From: Desmodus rotundus
Lineage: Eukaryota > Chordata > Mammalia > Chiroptera > Phyllostomidae
Assembly (NCBI RefSeq): GCF_022682495.2
Contig: NC_071394.1
Span: 26,446,470-26,510,469, forward strand
Length of the DNA stretch: 64,000 nt
Direction: 5' to 3'
The position numbers and the translations under genes were made by a program. Shown one piece after another: positions 10,025 through 20,940 of this stretch (position 1 is its first letter; every line of letters begins with the position of its first letter). A model generated the notes under the pieces. That model was not told the DNA's origin. It saw only the letters and a list, made by a program, of their open reading frames with translations, and did no database searches.

Positions 10025-10545
10025 GTTACTTATCTATCGCTGCATAACAGATTTCCCCCAGACTTGGTGACAGACAGCAAGCATTATCTCACAACTCCTG
10101 TGGGCCAGGAATCAGGGCACAGCTTAGCTAGATGTTTTCTCCTCAAGGTCTCTCAAGAGATTACAGCCAAACAGTGGTCGAAGAGGTCTCATCCGCAGAC
10201 TCGGCTGTTGGGGGGAGTGATACATCCAAGCTCACTCCATGGTTACCGGCAGACTCCAGTCCCTCATCACATGGTCCTCTACACAGGGCTCCCTCTTGAC
10301 ATGGCAGCTGGGCTTCTTTAGGACACACACTCCAAGAGAGAACCAGAACAAGACAGTGTGCCCAAGAAGGAAGCCACAGTCTTTTCATAGTCTAATTTCA
10401 GAAGGGCGCCCCATGACTTCTGATATATTCTATTCATCAGAGATGAGTCAATAAATGCAGCCCACACTCAAGGAGAGGGGTTACACAGAATGGGAAGATC
10501 AGGAGGCAGAGATCATTGGGGGTTTTCTTAAAGAGTGATACCACT
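10025..10545 (-). mobile_element. MLT1-type MaLR LTR, nearly complete
   Basis: Typical antisense layout: 'tatctatcgctgcataacag', 'gcattatctcacaactcc', 'tgtgggccaggaatcaggg', 'ctcaaggtctctcaagag', 'tccaagctcactccatgg', 'atgacttctgatatattcta', 'cccacactcaaggagaggg' and 'agatcattgggggttttct'. It is the best preserved of three related copies in the window. Subfamily is not resolved. Confidence 0.75.
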
Positions 10546-10599
10546 GCGGTTAATTAATGTTACCTATTTTATTGTCCCTTTAGTGTATCTTATTCCCCA

Positions 10600-10800
10600 A
10601 ATTATTCTCCATTAATGCCATTATAAGTTTCCACTTCTGTGTTTTGCTGCTGCTGTTCCTTCTGCCAGAAGTGCCTTCTTACAAATATTAACATTTACAA
10701 CCCTACCCATTTTGGGGGGCCAGACTCAAATGCCACTTCCATGGAGCCTATGCTAATCTCCCCTTGCAAGAAGTCGTTGTTTCCTTCTCCAAATTCCAAG
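10600..10800 (+). repeat. L2 LINE fragment
   Basis: Phrases matching the L2 3' region: 'ctgctgttccttctgccaga', 'acaaccctacccattt', 'cagactcaaatgccacttcc' and 'gaagtcgttgtttcc'. It is diverged. Confidence 0.55.
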
Positions 10801-11310
10801 GGGTAAAGTTTAATGAGGGAAAGTGACAAAGGACAGCTATTTGTGCTCAAGAAGATAAATGCAATAACATTTTGATGAGTAGCAGTGAGAAAACTCAAGT
10901 ATATTCTATGTACTTTTTAAAATCAGAAACAGGCTTTTGGGTTTTGGCATCCAGGTCAGAGAGGATACCAGTTCTGTTAATACTATTGCAGAAACTGCTC
11001 TCATATTTCTGCTTGCTCTGGGCGGGCTGAGCACTTACTGATTTGCTGACCTCTAGGATGAGGCTTCTTGGATAAAGTTGATAGGAGTCAAAACAGTGAC
11101 GGCTCCTCTGTAGGGTAGGCCCCCAATAGCTCCGACAGCTTCTACAGGCACAGAGCCTCCTGCCCAGCGGGGGTAAATCATTTGGACAGTAAATCTAACT
11201 ATGGAGGTTTGTTCTGCTATGAATTCTCTTGTGGGTTTGCAAGTTCTATCTTCCAACAAGATTCTGTTAGGCCTAAAAAGAGTTCTTTTCCACACCAAAT
11301 CCAAATGCTA
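10801..11310. other. Repeat-poor stretch
   Basis: No repeat family or gene was recognised. Short antisense frames at 10695-10898 and 11053-11304 carry no domain. Confidence 0.45.
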
Positions 11311-11478
11311 GGGGGTTGTGTTTGTTTGTTTTTCTAAGGGGAGGGGAGAGAGACACTGACCTGCTGTTCCTCCTAACCATGCATTCATTGCTTCCCACAT
11401 GTGCCCCAACCAGAGATCGAATTCATAACCTTGGCACATCGGGCTGATGCTCCAACCAACTGAACTACCAGCCAGGGC
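11311..11478 (-). mobile_element. Ves SINE, antisense, diverged
   Basis: The plus strand ends with 'aactgaactaccagccagggc', the reverse complement of the SINE head, preceded by a B-box-like 'agatcgaattcataacc'. The 3' side of the element is a T-rich and purine-rich block. The flanks share 'aaatgcta' (11303-11310 and 11480-11487), a short target-site duplication. It is older-looking than the copy at 2838-3045. Confidence 0.88.
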
Positions 11479-11689
11479 AAAATGCTATTTTTTAATGAGT
11501 CCAGGTGTCCCCAAAAGATAAAGTGCCATGGAGTTTCCATGGGGGTTGCGGGCTGCTGAGAAACAGACAAAGCCAGTGCAGTGAATGTGGCTGATACAGA
11601 GGCATGGATCCAAATGGAACCAAGTCAGCCACAGCCTTGAGTAGAGGGTCATCAGATCAACTCAGGAGAAGAGAATTCATTGTATTATC

Positions 11690-11880
11690 CAATTGTCATA
11701 CGTCCGACTGAGCACTTAATAGTCATGGTCTTACTGAATCCTCAGGAAAGCCTGGTGAGTGAGGTAGGGGGTATTTCCCCCAGTTTACGGATGAGGTTCA
11801 GTGAGGTGAACTGGCATGCCCCGGGTCACGCCACCAGCAGAAAACAGGCCTGCTTGCCTCAATGCCATGTTCATTCCATG
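11690..11880 (-). repeat. MIR SINE, antisense
   Basis: Antisense MIR order: 'ctgagcacttaatagtcatg', 'gaatcctcaggaaagcctgg', 'ccagtttacggatgagg', 'tgccccgggtcacgccacc' and 'aacaggcctgcttgcc'. Confidence 0.75.
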
Positions 11881-12539
11881 ATCCCCTCTTACAAATGACT
11901 GGAAGAACAAAGGGAAAGGCAAGGCTAACTGAAGTGACTCCAAAAATAGCTATTACAACAAGCTTGAAGTTTATTTAGCTCTCCAAGATCCCAAATCAAA
12001 TTTCGAGGCTTCTTCCCTTACTGTTCCTGAGTTGCAAAACAAGCAAATCTTCTATAGTGCCAATTTGGGGGAGAGGGTTGGAAAAGAGGCTTACTCCAAA
12101 TAATAACGAGACCTCCACAGTCCGCTGCCCCTTGCTACCACCGCACCTTTACTGAGGACATGTATTATCAGTGACAACACAACCAGAAACTTAACAAGAT
12201 GGAAAATCTACATCTAAATATTAGCTTCCATTCTTATGTGAACCATCTCCCTTTCTCCTTACTCTTTCCATCTGGCTTTCTGTTATTTTAAGATTGGGTC
12301 CGCTTCCCCGTCCCAAAGGAGATGACTCCCAGAAGGAAGCAGAACATACAGGACTGATTCAAGGCTCTGGGGTAAGAAGATGAGCCCAAGACTGTTGATG
12401 CCAATTTCTTTCTGCTGGCCTCAACATGGTGACGTGGACTGGTTTAAACAGTGACTGGGACTTTTCGGGGTGCTGTTATGGAGGGCCGGGAGGTCTAGAA
12501 CAGCCCACTGAAGACAGTATTGTCCTTTGGTCTTCCCAA
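11881..12539. other. Repeat-poor stretch
   Basis: The sequence looks unique. No frame over 60 codons with any recognisable feature was seen. Confidence 0.45.
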
Positions 12540-13262
12540 CAAGTATTCAGTTAGCACAAACCCTCTGCCAAGTCCTGGGCCAATAGGCATAGTGGGACTC
12601 GACGAAGAGACTCTCAGACTCTGCCTTCAAAGAATCTAGAATTCTGTAGGGGAAATACAACGTGTACACATCACTTAAAAATAAGACAGCATGTTATAAA
12701 TGCCATTAGAAAAAATAAAATTGAATTACTATTTCTTAAAAAGGAAGAGAGTTCTGACACCTGCTATAATGTTAATGAACCTGGAGGACACTGTTCAAAA
12801 TGAAATAAGCCAATTACAAAAAGACGAACTGTATGATTCCACCCACAACAGGCAACTAGGCAGGCAAATTTGTTGAGAAGAAAGTAGAATGGTGATTGCC
12901 CATAAAGTGAGGAGGGGGAAATAAGGAGGCATTGTTTAATGGGGATTGAGTTTCAGTTTTGCAAGAGAAAAAAATTTCTGGAGACAATGTGAATACACTT
13001 AACAGCATTGAACTGTATGCTTAAAAAGGGTTTAAGGTGGGAAAATATGTTATGTGTATTTTACCATAACTAAAAATAAAAAATGTAGTGGAAAAGAATT
13101 ACTTTTGACCTGCAGGGAGTAAAGCAATTATACATCTAACTGGAAATACCAAAGAAGGCTTCCTGGAGGAGGGGGAATTGAGCTGAGCCTTCTAGAATAG
13201 ATGGGTTAAAGATGGACAGAAAAAGGCATTTCAGGTGAGCAGAGCAGCAGGAGCAAAAGCAC
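12540..13262 (-). repeat. L2 antisense, split by an old L1
   Basis: Left part 12540-12700: 'accctctgccaagtcctggg', 'actctgccttcaaagaatct', 'taggggaaatacaacgtg'. Right part 13095-13262: 'aaggcttcctggaggaggg', 'ttgagctgagccttctaga', 'ggcatttcaggtgagcagag', 'caggagcaaaagcac'. Together these are successive antisense parts of L2. The intervening 12735-13082 is an L1 3' end, so the L2 copy was present first. Confidence 0.7.
12735..13082 (+). mobile_element. Old L1 (L1M-type) 3' end
   Basis: Ordered L1M phrases: 'gacacctgctataatgtt', 'aatgaacctggaggacact', 'aaatgaaataagccaatta', 'gaactgtatgattccaccc', 'gaatggtgattgcccat', 'cattgaactgtatgctta' and 'tgtgtattttaccataac' before an A-rich end. It is 5'-truncated and non-coding. 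Confidence 0.85.
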
Positions 13263-13265
13263 TTC

Positions 13266-14738
13266 CTTTTTAAAAAAATCCAGAAATTTTTCTCTTTCAT
13301 TGTATCAACCTGAACAGACATTTTTCCAGTGATCAAACTTCTAGGGCCAGTGTTTGCAACTGTCCCCTGTGACATCTCAGCGGGGCCTGGCTGTGCTGCC
13401 TCCGCTCCCTTCATCTCTCCTCCTCTCTGCGCAAGCCTCTTCCTGCTTCTTGTTCTCACTCTCCCTCTGGTGTCTTTTGAACCTTCTAAAATGAAATCCT
13501 TGACAAAGGTTTGCTTTCAGCCCAGAAGCAGGCTTGCTTGAGGTCTCTAACAACAGCAAACACCAGAGACTGGCACACCTTTATTAACAGACCCCGTTTT
13601 GTTGTTCCTTTTCCTCCTCGGCTACCTGAAGCTTAAGAGGAAATTACTTCATCACTGGCAACGGGCAGGTCTCCATTGCAAGAACAGGCTTTCCGACAGA
13701 CACCCCACTGTCAAGTCTGCCTGATTGACCGCAGCTTTACAGAACGGCACTGGGACAGGGAGGGAAGGGAAGGAGCCGCCGTTGATACCAATTCCGTGAA
13801 CAGGAGTATAGAGCAGGGTGGGCTCCGTGGCGAATTTCTCTGTCTGCATCAGTATTATCAAAGTCAGAATTTGTTATTCTTGTTAACCATAGAGACAGGA
13901 GGCCAGACTACTCCTGTGTCTGGTGAGAGTGGAAACCAGGCCGCATCATCCGTGGTCCTGCCCAGCCTGGTGGAGCCAGGGCCACAGGCGCAAGGTTCTG
14001 AGGATCCCCGTGGACCCTGTGGAGCTCACCCTCTGGGCCTCCCCAAGGGCAGCCCCGTGGAGGCGGGTTGGGGGAGAGGGGAGTGCAGAACGTGCCTGTT
14101 AGAGCTAATCCCGTTGACACGAAGCGAAATCCACGCTCCATTCTGCCCAGTGGGATCTATACAGGCTGTCAAGTCTCCAATTACAAAATCGCCTCGTTGT
14201 CAGTTTTGTGCTTTTTTATCGTGTCTTTCATTTTCCGTTGTCATCTTTAGTGCTGAGTGAGGATTCGGTTCCCCCTTTGGGGGGACGAATGGTGCCAACT
14301 CGTGGACTTAGTACAAGCAGCAGCATCACAGGGGGAGCCTCTCCATAGTCTGTCTCCTCCCTGGGGTTCACGTTGCCCTTTTCTCCGGGTGGACAGCACC
14401 AGGCAATCTAAGGCAGGAGAGAAGGCCCAGCTCAGGGCATTTACTTTGTAAGAACTGACCACTTGGGAGTTGAGGGGAAAAATCCAGTTTAGGGACCATG
14501 GGTCTTCTTTGGTGACTATTCAATTCCAGTAGAGATTGTAACCAGGAAATCGTGGACTCTGCCAAGCCCAGCAGGGTGCAGGAAGACTCCCTGAGCATCC
14601 CAGCTGGCTGCTGCTGGCTCCCAGGATCCCACGTGTCCCCTGATGGAGAATGCTCTCCTTTTAGGAGTGAATTCACTGTCATAAAACTCTTCCTTAGACT
14701 AAATACAAACCAAATTCTGCTCCTTTAATAGCTCCCAC
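13266..14738. other. Repeat-poor block, moderately GC-rich
   Basis: This is about 1.5 kb without recognised repeats. It holds the longest open frame of the window (194 codons, plus strand, 13676-14260). That frame shows no domain, signal peptide or membrane segment, and overlaps similar-sized antisense frames, so it is not called as a gene. Confidence 0.45.
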
Positions 14739-14739
14739 C

Positions 14740-14836
14740 CAAAGATACTAATGCCAGGCATATGTGCCTATAGTATGTATCTTGACTGACCTAGTGACTG
14801 AATGGTTGATTGAATAAATGAATAAATTATTAAACA
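14740..14836 (+). repeat. L2 3' terminus
   Basis: 'gccaggcatatgtgcctata' is followed by 'gactgaatggttgattgaat' and a run of AATAAATG units, resembling the terminal L2 phrase 'gcctggcacatagtaggcgctcaataaat...gaatgaatga'. Confidence 0.5.
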
Positions 14837-15178
14837 GAATAAATTGGCAAGGAGGGGAAAAAGGGAAGGAGAGAAAGTAATTGCATTTATGAGAGGTAGT
14901 GGCAGGGGGAGGAACACTTTTGCTAAGCAGTTTTTTTCTTTTGGGGTGGGGAGAGTAGGGGAGAGGCCTGATTGTCCCAGCAAATGTTTTCATTCCCTAA
15001 CATCTCTTCAACAAATCAGCCAACTAACAACAACAAAAACCCAATGATCCAATGTATAAGTAAATCAGATTGTACAAATAAATACATTTGTGAAATGAAT
15101 TCAATTACTTTTGATTAATGTAAGTTACTAAAAATAAGTGTTGCCTATTTTCCTCAAGTTGCTTTCTCATGACCTGCT

Positions 15179-15240
15179 TCTCTCTCTTCTCTCTCTCTCT
15201 CTCTCTCTCTCCCATGCACACACACACACATACACACACC
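15179..15240 (+). repeat. Compound (CT)n-(CA)n microsatellite
   Basis: About 30 bases of CT repeat run directly into a CA repeat, with a short 'ccatg' between them. A further short (CA)n and C-runs lie at 15394-15420. Confidence 0.95.
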
Positions 15241-16209
15241 CCGAGTTCACAAATCATTGCTTCCTGGCCTCCTCAAAGTGAGCTGTCTAGATAAACCAGT
15301 TAACACTTCCCTTGGTCTAGCTCAGGTACCCTCCCACTCTGCCTCTCATCCCCAAACAGCTGCCCCCCCATTAGGGTGGCAAGGCCCTCCCTGGCACCCC
15401 CCCCCACTCCCACACACACATCTATAGCTCCATGTTCAGCAGACAAGAGGCAAACACACATTGCCTCGTTCCTGCTGTGTGGGAGGGTCGGGGAGCAGGC
15501 CCCGGGGTGCAGGCTGCAAGCGATCCCCTAAGTCTCAAGAAGTGGCTCACGTTGCCTTGCAGGGCTTCACATGGTGATTCTGGACGTGGGCTCAAATAAT
15601 CTGCATTTTCCCTGCCATCTCCTTCCACCCTCTCGTACAAAGGAACTGGTCCCACCCACCGAGCACTACCACATGTGCCTTCCCCGTAATTGGGAGAGGG
15701 GCCTTGCCAATGTGTCTGGTGTCTGAGCCCTCCCTGTCTGGAAGGACAATCAGTCCCTTCTGGAAGGACCTAGAATGCAGTGAGCATGGCAGCAAAGGCT
15801 GCAGAAGCTGGTACTGAAATGGGCTCTGGATCCTTCCTGGGTGGGTAAGCTCCCTCACTGCCCTCCCCTCCCCTCTCCCTACCATATGGGATTGGATCCA
15901 GGGCCACAAGTACCAAGTGAGATGGAGAGTAAGAAACTGGGCATTGTTTTCTGGCAACAAGGACAACCAGTCCCGATAATACCAGCCAGACCCTCCCAAT
16001 GTTCCTCACTTCGGCTACAAATGGACCCTTGGCTTTCTGCCTCACATTTTGAAGATAACTGTAGCTGTACCTCATCGAACATCTATAGGTGTTCTCTGCG
16101 CACTTGTACTTAGAATTCTCAGTGTGGAAAGGACCCTAGATGTGAATCAAGGTTTATGGAGCTCCTACTACTGTGTGTCTGACCTTCTGGTAGAACATCT
16201 ACATCCACT
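15241..16209. other. Repeat-poor stretch
   Basis: No element or gene was recognised. The antisense frame of 135 codons at 15592-15999 has no visible motif. Confidence 0.45.
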
Positions 16210-16400
16210 CATCAAACCTGGAATGCCTTTTCCAACCCCATGAATTGGAGTAGGTCATTCTTCCAGGCCCTCCCTCAGCCCTTCATCAGACCACACATCC
16301 CAGGGTGTTTTTCATGATGCTCTGTTCCTCAGGTAGCAGGTGTCCTGTCTGTCTCTCCACTCAGAACAGGAGCTGTATGGAGCAGGTCATGTTCCACCCA
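16210..16400 (+). repeat. L2-like fragment (tentative)
   Basis: 'aacctggaatgccttttcc', 'ccaggccctccctcagccc', and 'ctgtctgtctctccactcag' followed by 'aacaggagctgt' recall the L2 sequence of 'tgcctggaatgctctt ... ccttccctgacc ... gtctgtctccccactaga ... gtgagct'. It is highly diverged. Confidence 0.45.
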
Positions 16401-17721
16401 AATCCCTTCGACTCCCTAGCACAAATCCAGTCCACAGGGGTTTAACAAAAGACATGCATAGTGGAATTCTCCTCTTCCACTGTACCAAGAAATACCCATT
16501 TCTCCTCAGCAAAGGGAGCCTGGCCTCCATGAAAAGTGCTCCAGGGCGTAAATGGGTTTTATTCAAGGATCTGGTGAGACGCAGAGTTAGAATGTGCTCC
16601 TGGTGCCCTGCCAGAGCTGATACCAACAGCGTGAGGAGGCTCAGGCCCAAGTTGTATAGGGTTGCTCTCCTCCGCATGACCTTGACTCATGACAGAAAGC
16701 TACGTGCTTGCTTCCTTTGGCCCAAGGGACCTGAAGCAGCATCTCCTCTTCAAAGTGTTCTCCCATTAAGTATGATCAGGGTGGCAGTCAAGCCTCCCTA
16801 ATTTTGCTGGATAATTTAATTCCCACGTCAGGTATTCTGTCCCTTGTTCTTAACCACTGATGTGTACACACTATGGAATTCTACTCTCCAACATTCTTTC
16901 AGCTGTTCAGAAATCCCCTATAATTGTTTGAGTTCCCCCTAAAGTGGAGACCCTGAAACAAAGATTCAAAGGCAAATAGAGCACCAGTAGCCAAAGGCAG
17001 ACAAGAAAAGGAAGGCAGCTAATAAAGGGTCTGTGACCTAGAGAGATGCCAGTGTAGGTGATGGAGCTTCATCCCACTGGGGAAGCTCTGGGGCTTCATG
17101 TAAAATATACCTTTCAGAGGTAGCTCACCTGAAGGGTGCAGGAGTCAGCGCATTCATCGCCAAGGCTCTTCAGTCATTGGTTGCATGATGCTCCCCGAAG
17201 GCTCTCAGCCTGCCATCAGCTAGGGGAGGGTGACCCAGGGAGGAGGGGAAGCCCTTAGACAGCAAAATACCACACTGGACACTGGAGTGCTGTGCGTGGA
17301 TTGGGAAGAGCTGAGAGGTGCCATAGGGCACTGGCAGAGTGCTCTGCAACTTCCCACCTCTAGAAGATGTAACTGTAATTCACGTGTGAAGGATTATGGA
17401 TTGTAATGATTGAGAGCAGAGTCCTTTAAGACTAGGATCCAGGATATAAATCAGTGAACAAAAAGGTTGAAGAAGATACTGGAAAAATATGGTGGTTATG
17501 CACTAACGCCAGCTCCTCGCATCTCACAATCTGTACGGGTCCGGTCTTGTTAGGCCTGCAGGGACAGGAGGCAAAGCATGCAGGATGGTTTCTAACAGGT
17601 GAGGTGGGTGAACTGGACCCCAATCAGAGGCCCATGATCTGTCTGGCAGTTTCCTGGGACTTTAGTGGGAGAAAGCAGGAGGTATAAGGAAGGATGGGAG
17701 TGAGGAGGGGATGAGTCAAGA
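16401..17721. other. Repeat-poor stretch
   Basis: Unique-looking. A 153-codon frame at 16340-16801 has no domain and lies partly in the L2-like fragment; a 96-codon frame opposes it on the other strand. No gene is called. Confidence 0.45.
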
Positions 17722-17815
17722 ACTAATACTCATCAAATACCTATTGCAGGGCAGCCCTTTGCATTCCTTGTATTATCTTATTCCAGGCTCACAGCAATCC
17801 TGCAAGAGCAACACA
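17722..17815 (-). repeat. MIR fragment, antisense
   Basis: 'atactcatcaaatacctatt', 'gcattccttgtattatct' and 'ccaggctcacagcaatcctg' match the antisense 3' half of MIR. Confidence 0.6.
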
Positions 17816-20273
17816 TGACCCCTGAGGTGGCCACTGGGGTAGTGTTTGCTCAGAATGGCACCCACTTCTTCTTCTGGGGAGTGCTCATTTATACCAGAAG
17901 GTAGGGTGGGGGCTGCCAGTCATGGTCCTCCATCAACCTGGCCGCAAACACTGGTCCAGGGGTGTACCTGTGAACCCACATGACACGGTAAGTGGCCATC
18001 CCTGTGATTTTCCGAAGCGGAGCAGGGAAAGGGAGCCTTTCATCTTTGGAAGTATACTAAGGCGCAGGAGGTTAGGGAACCTGCCTGTGGCACACACCTC
18101 CCAAGTGCCAGGGGAGGAGGCCTCCCCACGAGTGGCTAGCAGTCAGCACTCCATGTCTACAGGTCAGTCTCAGTAAGACTGAGGAGAGCTAGATCTGGCT
18201 TTTATTTGCAAAAGCCCGTTGTCAATATTCAAGAATTTCCCCCATCCACTTCTTCTAAGCCAAACACTCTTTTACCGTGATTGGGAAACACTGTAAACTT
18301 CTCTAAAGTTCACTTACAAGAAAAAAAACCCCAAGTGACAAAATACTCCAAACAAATCTATGCAAGGGTTCCACTTTTAAATACATGGTTGGCTATAACA
18401 CAGGGCTCTTGGCTAAAGTTGACAGCACACGGGTAGCTTGAAATTAGCCATGTCGGAGTATTTACACCACAGGAATTGGCAAATGTTACAAAACCAGGGT
18501 TTCCCCCACCCCAAGAGTCCATTGTTACACATTAAAAATATGCATCTTTGAAGTTAATTTCCTCCCTAAGCCCAAAGGGGACATTCTCAGTACCACTCTT
18601 GGAGAGAGTACATGTCCGGTGCCCACCAGATTTCTGAGGCTGGCACGAGAAAGTCACAGGTAATTGATTGCACCCTCCTCAGCCTGCATCAGGGACTTCT
18701 GGGGCTCCATGTCTCTGTATGGAGTCCCTATGGGCATGGACAAAGTCCCTTCTGCTTTTGATCTTACACAGCTCAGCTCAGCTTGAGACACTCAGCTAGT
18801 GTAGGTTGCCTGACTTGGCAGCAAAGTGATTCCTGCATCCAGGCCTGTCTCACCCAAGAAAAGGAAGAAGAGTTTTAAGGAGTACTCATGCTTCATCACC
18901 CTCAATTTGCTTATTGAATTGCCACAAAGAAAGAATGGGAGTCTATTCCCATGAGACAGGCAGGAGCCCACCTTCCGGCCCGACCTCACCACTCTGCGCT
19001 GAGGCAGCCAGGGCTGTTTTTCTGACATCAGATCTCCTTGTGTTAAATCTGGCTGCAACAATTGAAAACAAAAGTCAGTGACACATTTTAAAGTAACAGA
19101 CAGTACTAAACTCAAAGTAGCATCCAAACGCAAACATCTAACTGTGTGTGAGTGCTTGGTTGAGTTTCGTTTGTTTGTTGTTCTTTGCTCAGAGAAAAAC
19201 AAAGGAGGGGGACTTCTGTGAGCTTCAACCAGGAACCAGGACAAAAGCAAGTCAGAGAGGCAAGACCAGAGGTCTCCAGGCGCCAACCAGAGCCTGGGGA
19301 AGTGGACTCACTCCTCCAGGCTAGCAGCAAGGGCCCTGGCAGAGGGGGCAGTTTCCAAAGCTAACATTTCCCCAAACGCCTGCCTGACAGCATGGCCAAA
19401 GTCCAGCTCAAAAATGCATCTGAACACTTTAAGGCAACAACGTAGATAATTGTATTCAGAACTGGAAATAAGTGACCTTGGGCTAAAATTTCTCCAGCCC
19501 GGTGGAATGATTTTAAGTGCACGTGTTATTGCTGATATTTAATCTGCTACCAGCACCCAAGAGCAGAACAATTCCTCCTTTCAGTTTCTTCCTGGGGCTC
19601 CTCCCCTCACAGAACCTTCCAAGGCTGAGCAATTTAGACTTAAAAATGGTAGCTATTCGTGTTCATTATCTCCCATAAAGTGCTACTTTCCAGGATCTGA
19701 GTCCCCACCCTCTGCCTTCTGCCCTGGCTGCTGTGGATTCTGTAGATCACATAGGCATAACAGGAACTGCGTAAGCCCCTCATGTTGTTAAAAATTAAAA
19801 TGAAACGGTTGGGCACCTCTCTGCCTTTGACTCATCTCAGAGAACAGGAGCCAGATGCTTCCTTTAACTTCCGGTTGTGCTCAGGCTGCAAGCACCTCTG
19901 GGGGCATGAACTTCCCCGAGTGTCCACCTCGGGTATGTGCAAACCCCTCGACAAGGAAGTGGTGTGGTAGCTCTTGGTCACCACCAAGCCATAGCTGGCC
20001 AGTTCTGGGAACGGTGACTCGAGACAGGCTTTTTTCCCTTATCTGTCCAAATACCTGACATCTGTGCCAGTTCGTCCTCACGGCACATCGACTCCCCGGA
20101 TGTGTGCAATATCCGTGCGCAATGTCTGGGGCACTTCTCCCTCTTTTCTTTGGTTCTGAGTTTTCAGAGGGGTTTTCTCGCATATGTGAATGTGAAGTTT
20201 GTACCTTCTGAGCTGACTCATTGCCCTCTGCAACATGGACTGCCGCATTTTTTTAATTTTAAGGGACATTATT
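17816..20273. other. Longest repeat-poor block of the left half (2.4 kb)
   Basis: No transposable element was recognised across this stretch. CpG is locally denser at about 19865-20250 (roughly 14 by hand count). The antisense 164-codon frame at 18792-19286 shows no domain. The block could hold conserved regulatory sequence, but that cannot be told from one genome. Confidence 0.45.
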
Positions 20274-20289
20274 AAAAACTTCTAGAATT

Positions 20290-20340
20290 ATGGGGAGAAA
20301 AGGCATACAACTGTAATTGAATAACAATAAAAATTAAAAA
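20290..20340 (+). mobile_element. Micro-insertion carrying a retroposon 3' tail
   Basis: About 50 bp containing 'acaactgtaattgaataaca' and an A-rich end, between two copies of a near-identical 14-mer (cttctagaatt core at 20279-20289 and 20347-20357). The same tail occurs at 39256-39307. It could be the extreme 3' end of a bat L1, or an undescribed short retroposon. Confidence 0.6.
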
Positions 20341-20358
20341 AAAAACCTTCTAGAATTT

Positions 20359-20576
20359 AAAAAAAAATGTGTTTATTTTTTTAGAGGGGGGGACGGGAGG
20401 GGGAAAGAAAGGGAGAGCAACATTGATGTACAATAGAAACATTGATCGGCTGCCTCTCACACAACCTTAGCTGGGGACCTGGCCCCAACCCAGGCATGTG
20501 CCCTGACAGGGAATTAAACCAGCGACATTTCTGCTCATAGGCTGTCACTCAATCCACTGAGCACACCAGCCAGGGC
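20359..20576 (-). mobile_element. Ves SINE, antisense
   Basis: T-rich and purine-rich 3' side, then 'tagctggggacctggcccc', 'aggcatgtgccctgacaggg' and the antisense head 'actgagcacaccagccagggc'. It sits directly after the micro-insertion. The flanking string is present a third time at 20577-20590 (aacttctagacttt), so the SINE probably landed in or beside the earlier insertion's right-hand duplication. Confidence 0.93.
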
Positions 20577-20789
20577 AACTTCTAGACTTTTGAATGGAAG
20601 TCTTTTACCAAGATAATTTTTTTGTAAAAAACATTTCTATTTCTCATTGCCAACTTGAATAAATAACTCTATATTTTTACTATAAATTTTTATTCTATAT
20701 ACAATGCATATTTTACATTTTGCTATAAATGTATGTTTCTACCTAATTTAAGCCTCTAAAAACTCAAATCAAATCAAGTTGTCCATTAG

Positions 20790-20940
20790 TATGTACATTG
20801 TGTTCCGGACATGTACTAGAGGAGAGTCAAAGAAAATATAAAGTACATTGTTTGCGCTGAAGGAATGCAAAGTTTTGTTGAGGGGAGACTATAAAACAGT
20901 GTAAAACACAGTGCTAGATTGGTAGGATACGTGGGCCATC
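20790..20940 (-). repeat. L2 fragment, antisense
   Basis: 'attgtgttccggacatgtac', 'gaaggaatgcaaagttttgt' and 'tgaggggagactataaaaca' parallel the antisense L2 3' part ('gccaggcactgt ... cctcaaggagcttacag ... gggagacagacaataaac'). Confidence 0.5.

Noticed and set aside
15592..15999. 135-codon minus-strand frame
   Set aside because: No motif or family recognised; overlapping frames on both strands are equally open.
16340..16801. 153-codon plus-strand frame with an opposing 96-codon frame
   Set aside because: Basic composition but no recognisable fold or family, and both strands are open, which suggests low stop density and not coding.
18792..19286. 164-codon minus-strand frame
   Set aside because: No domain, no similarity recognised, and no splice or promoter context; treated as chance.
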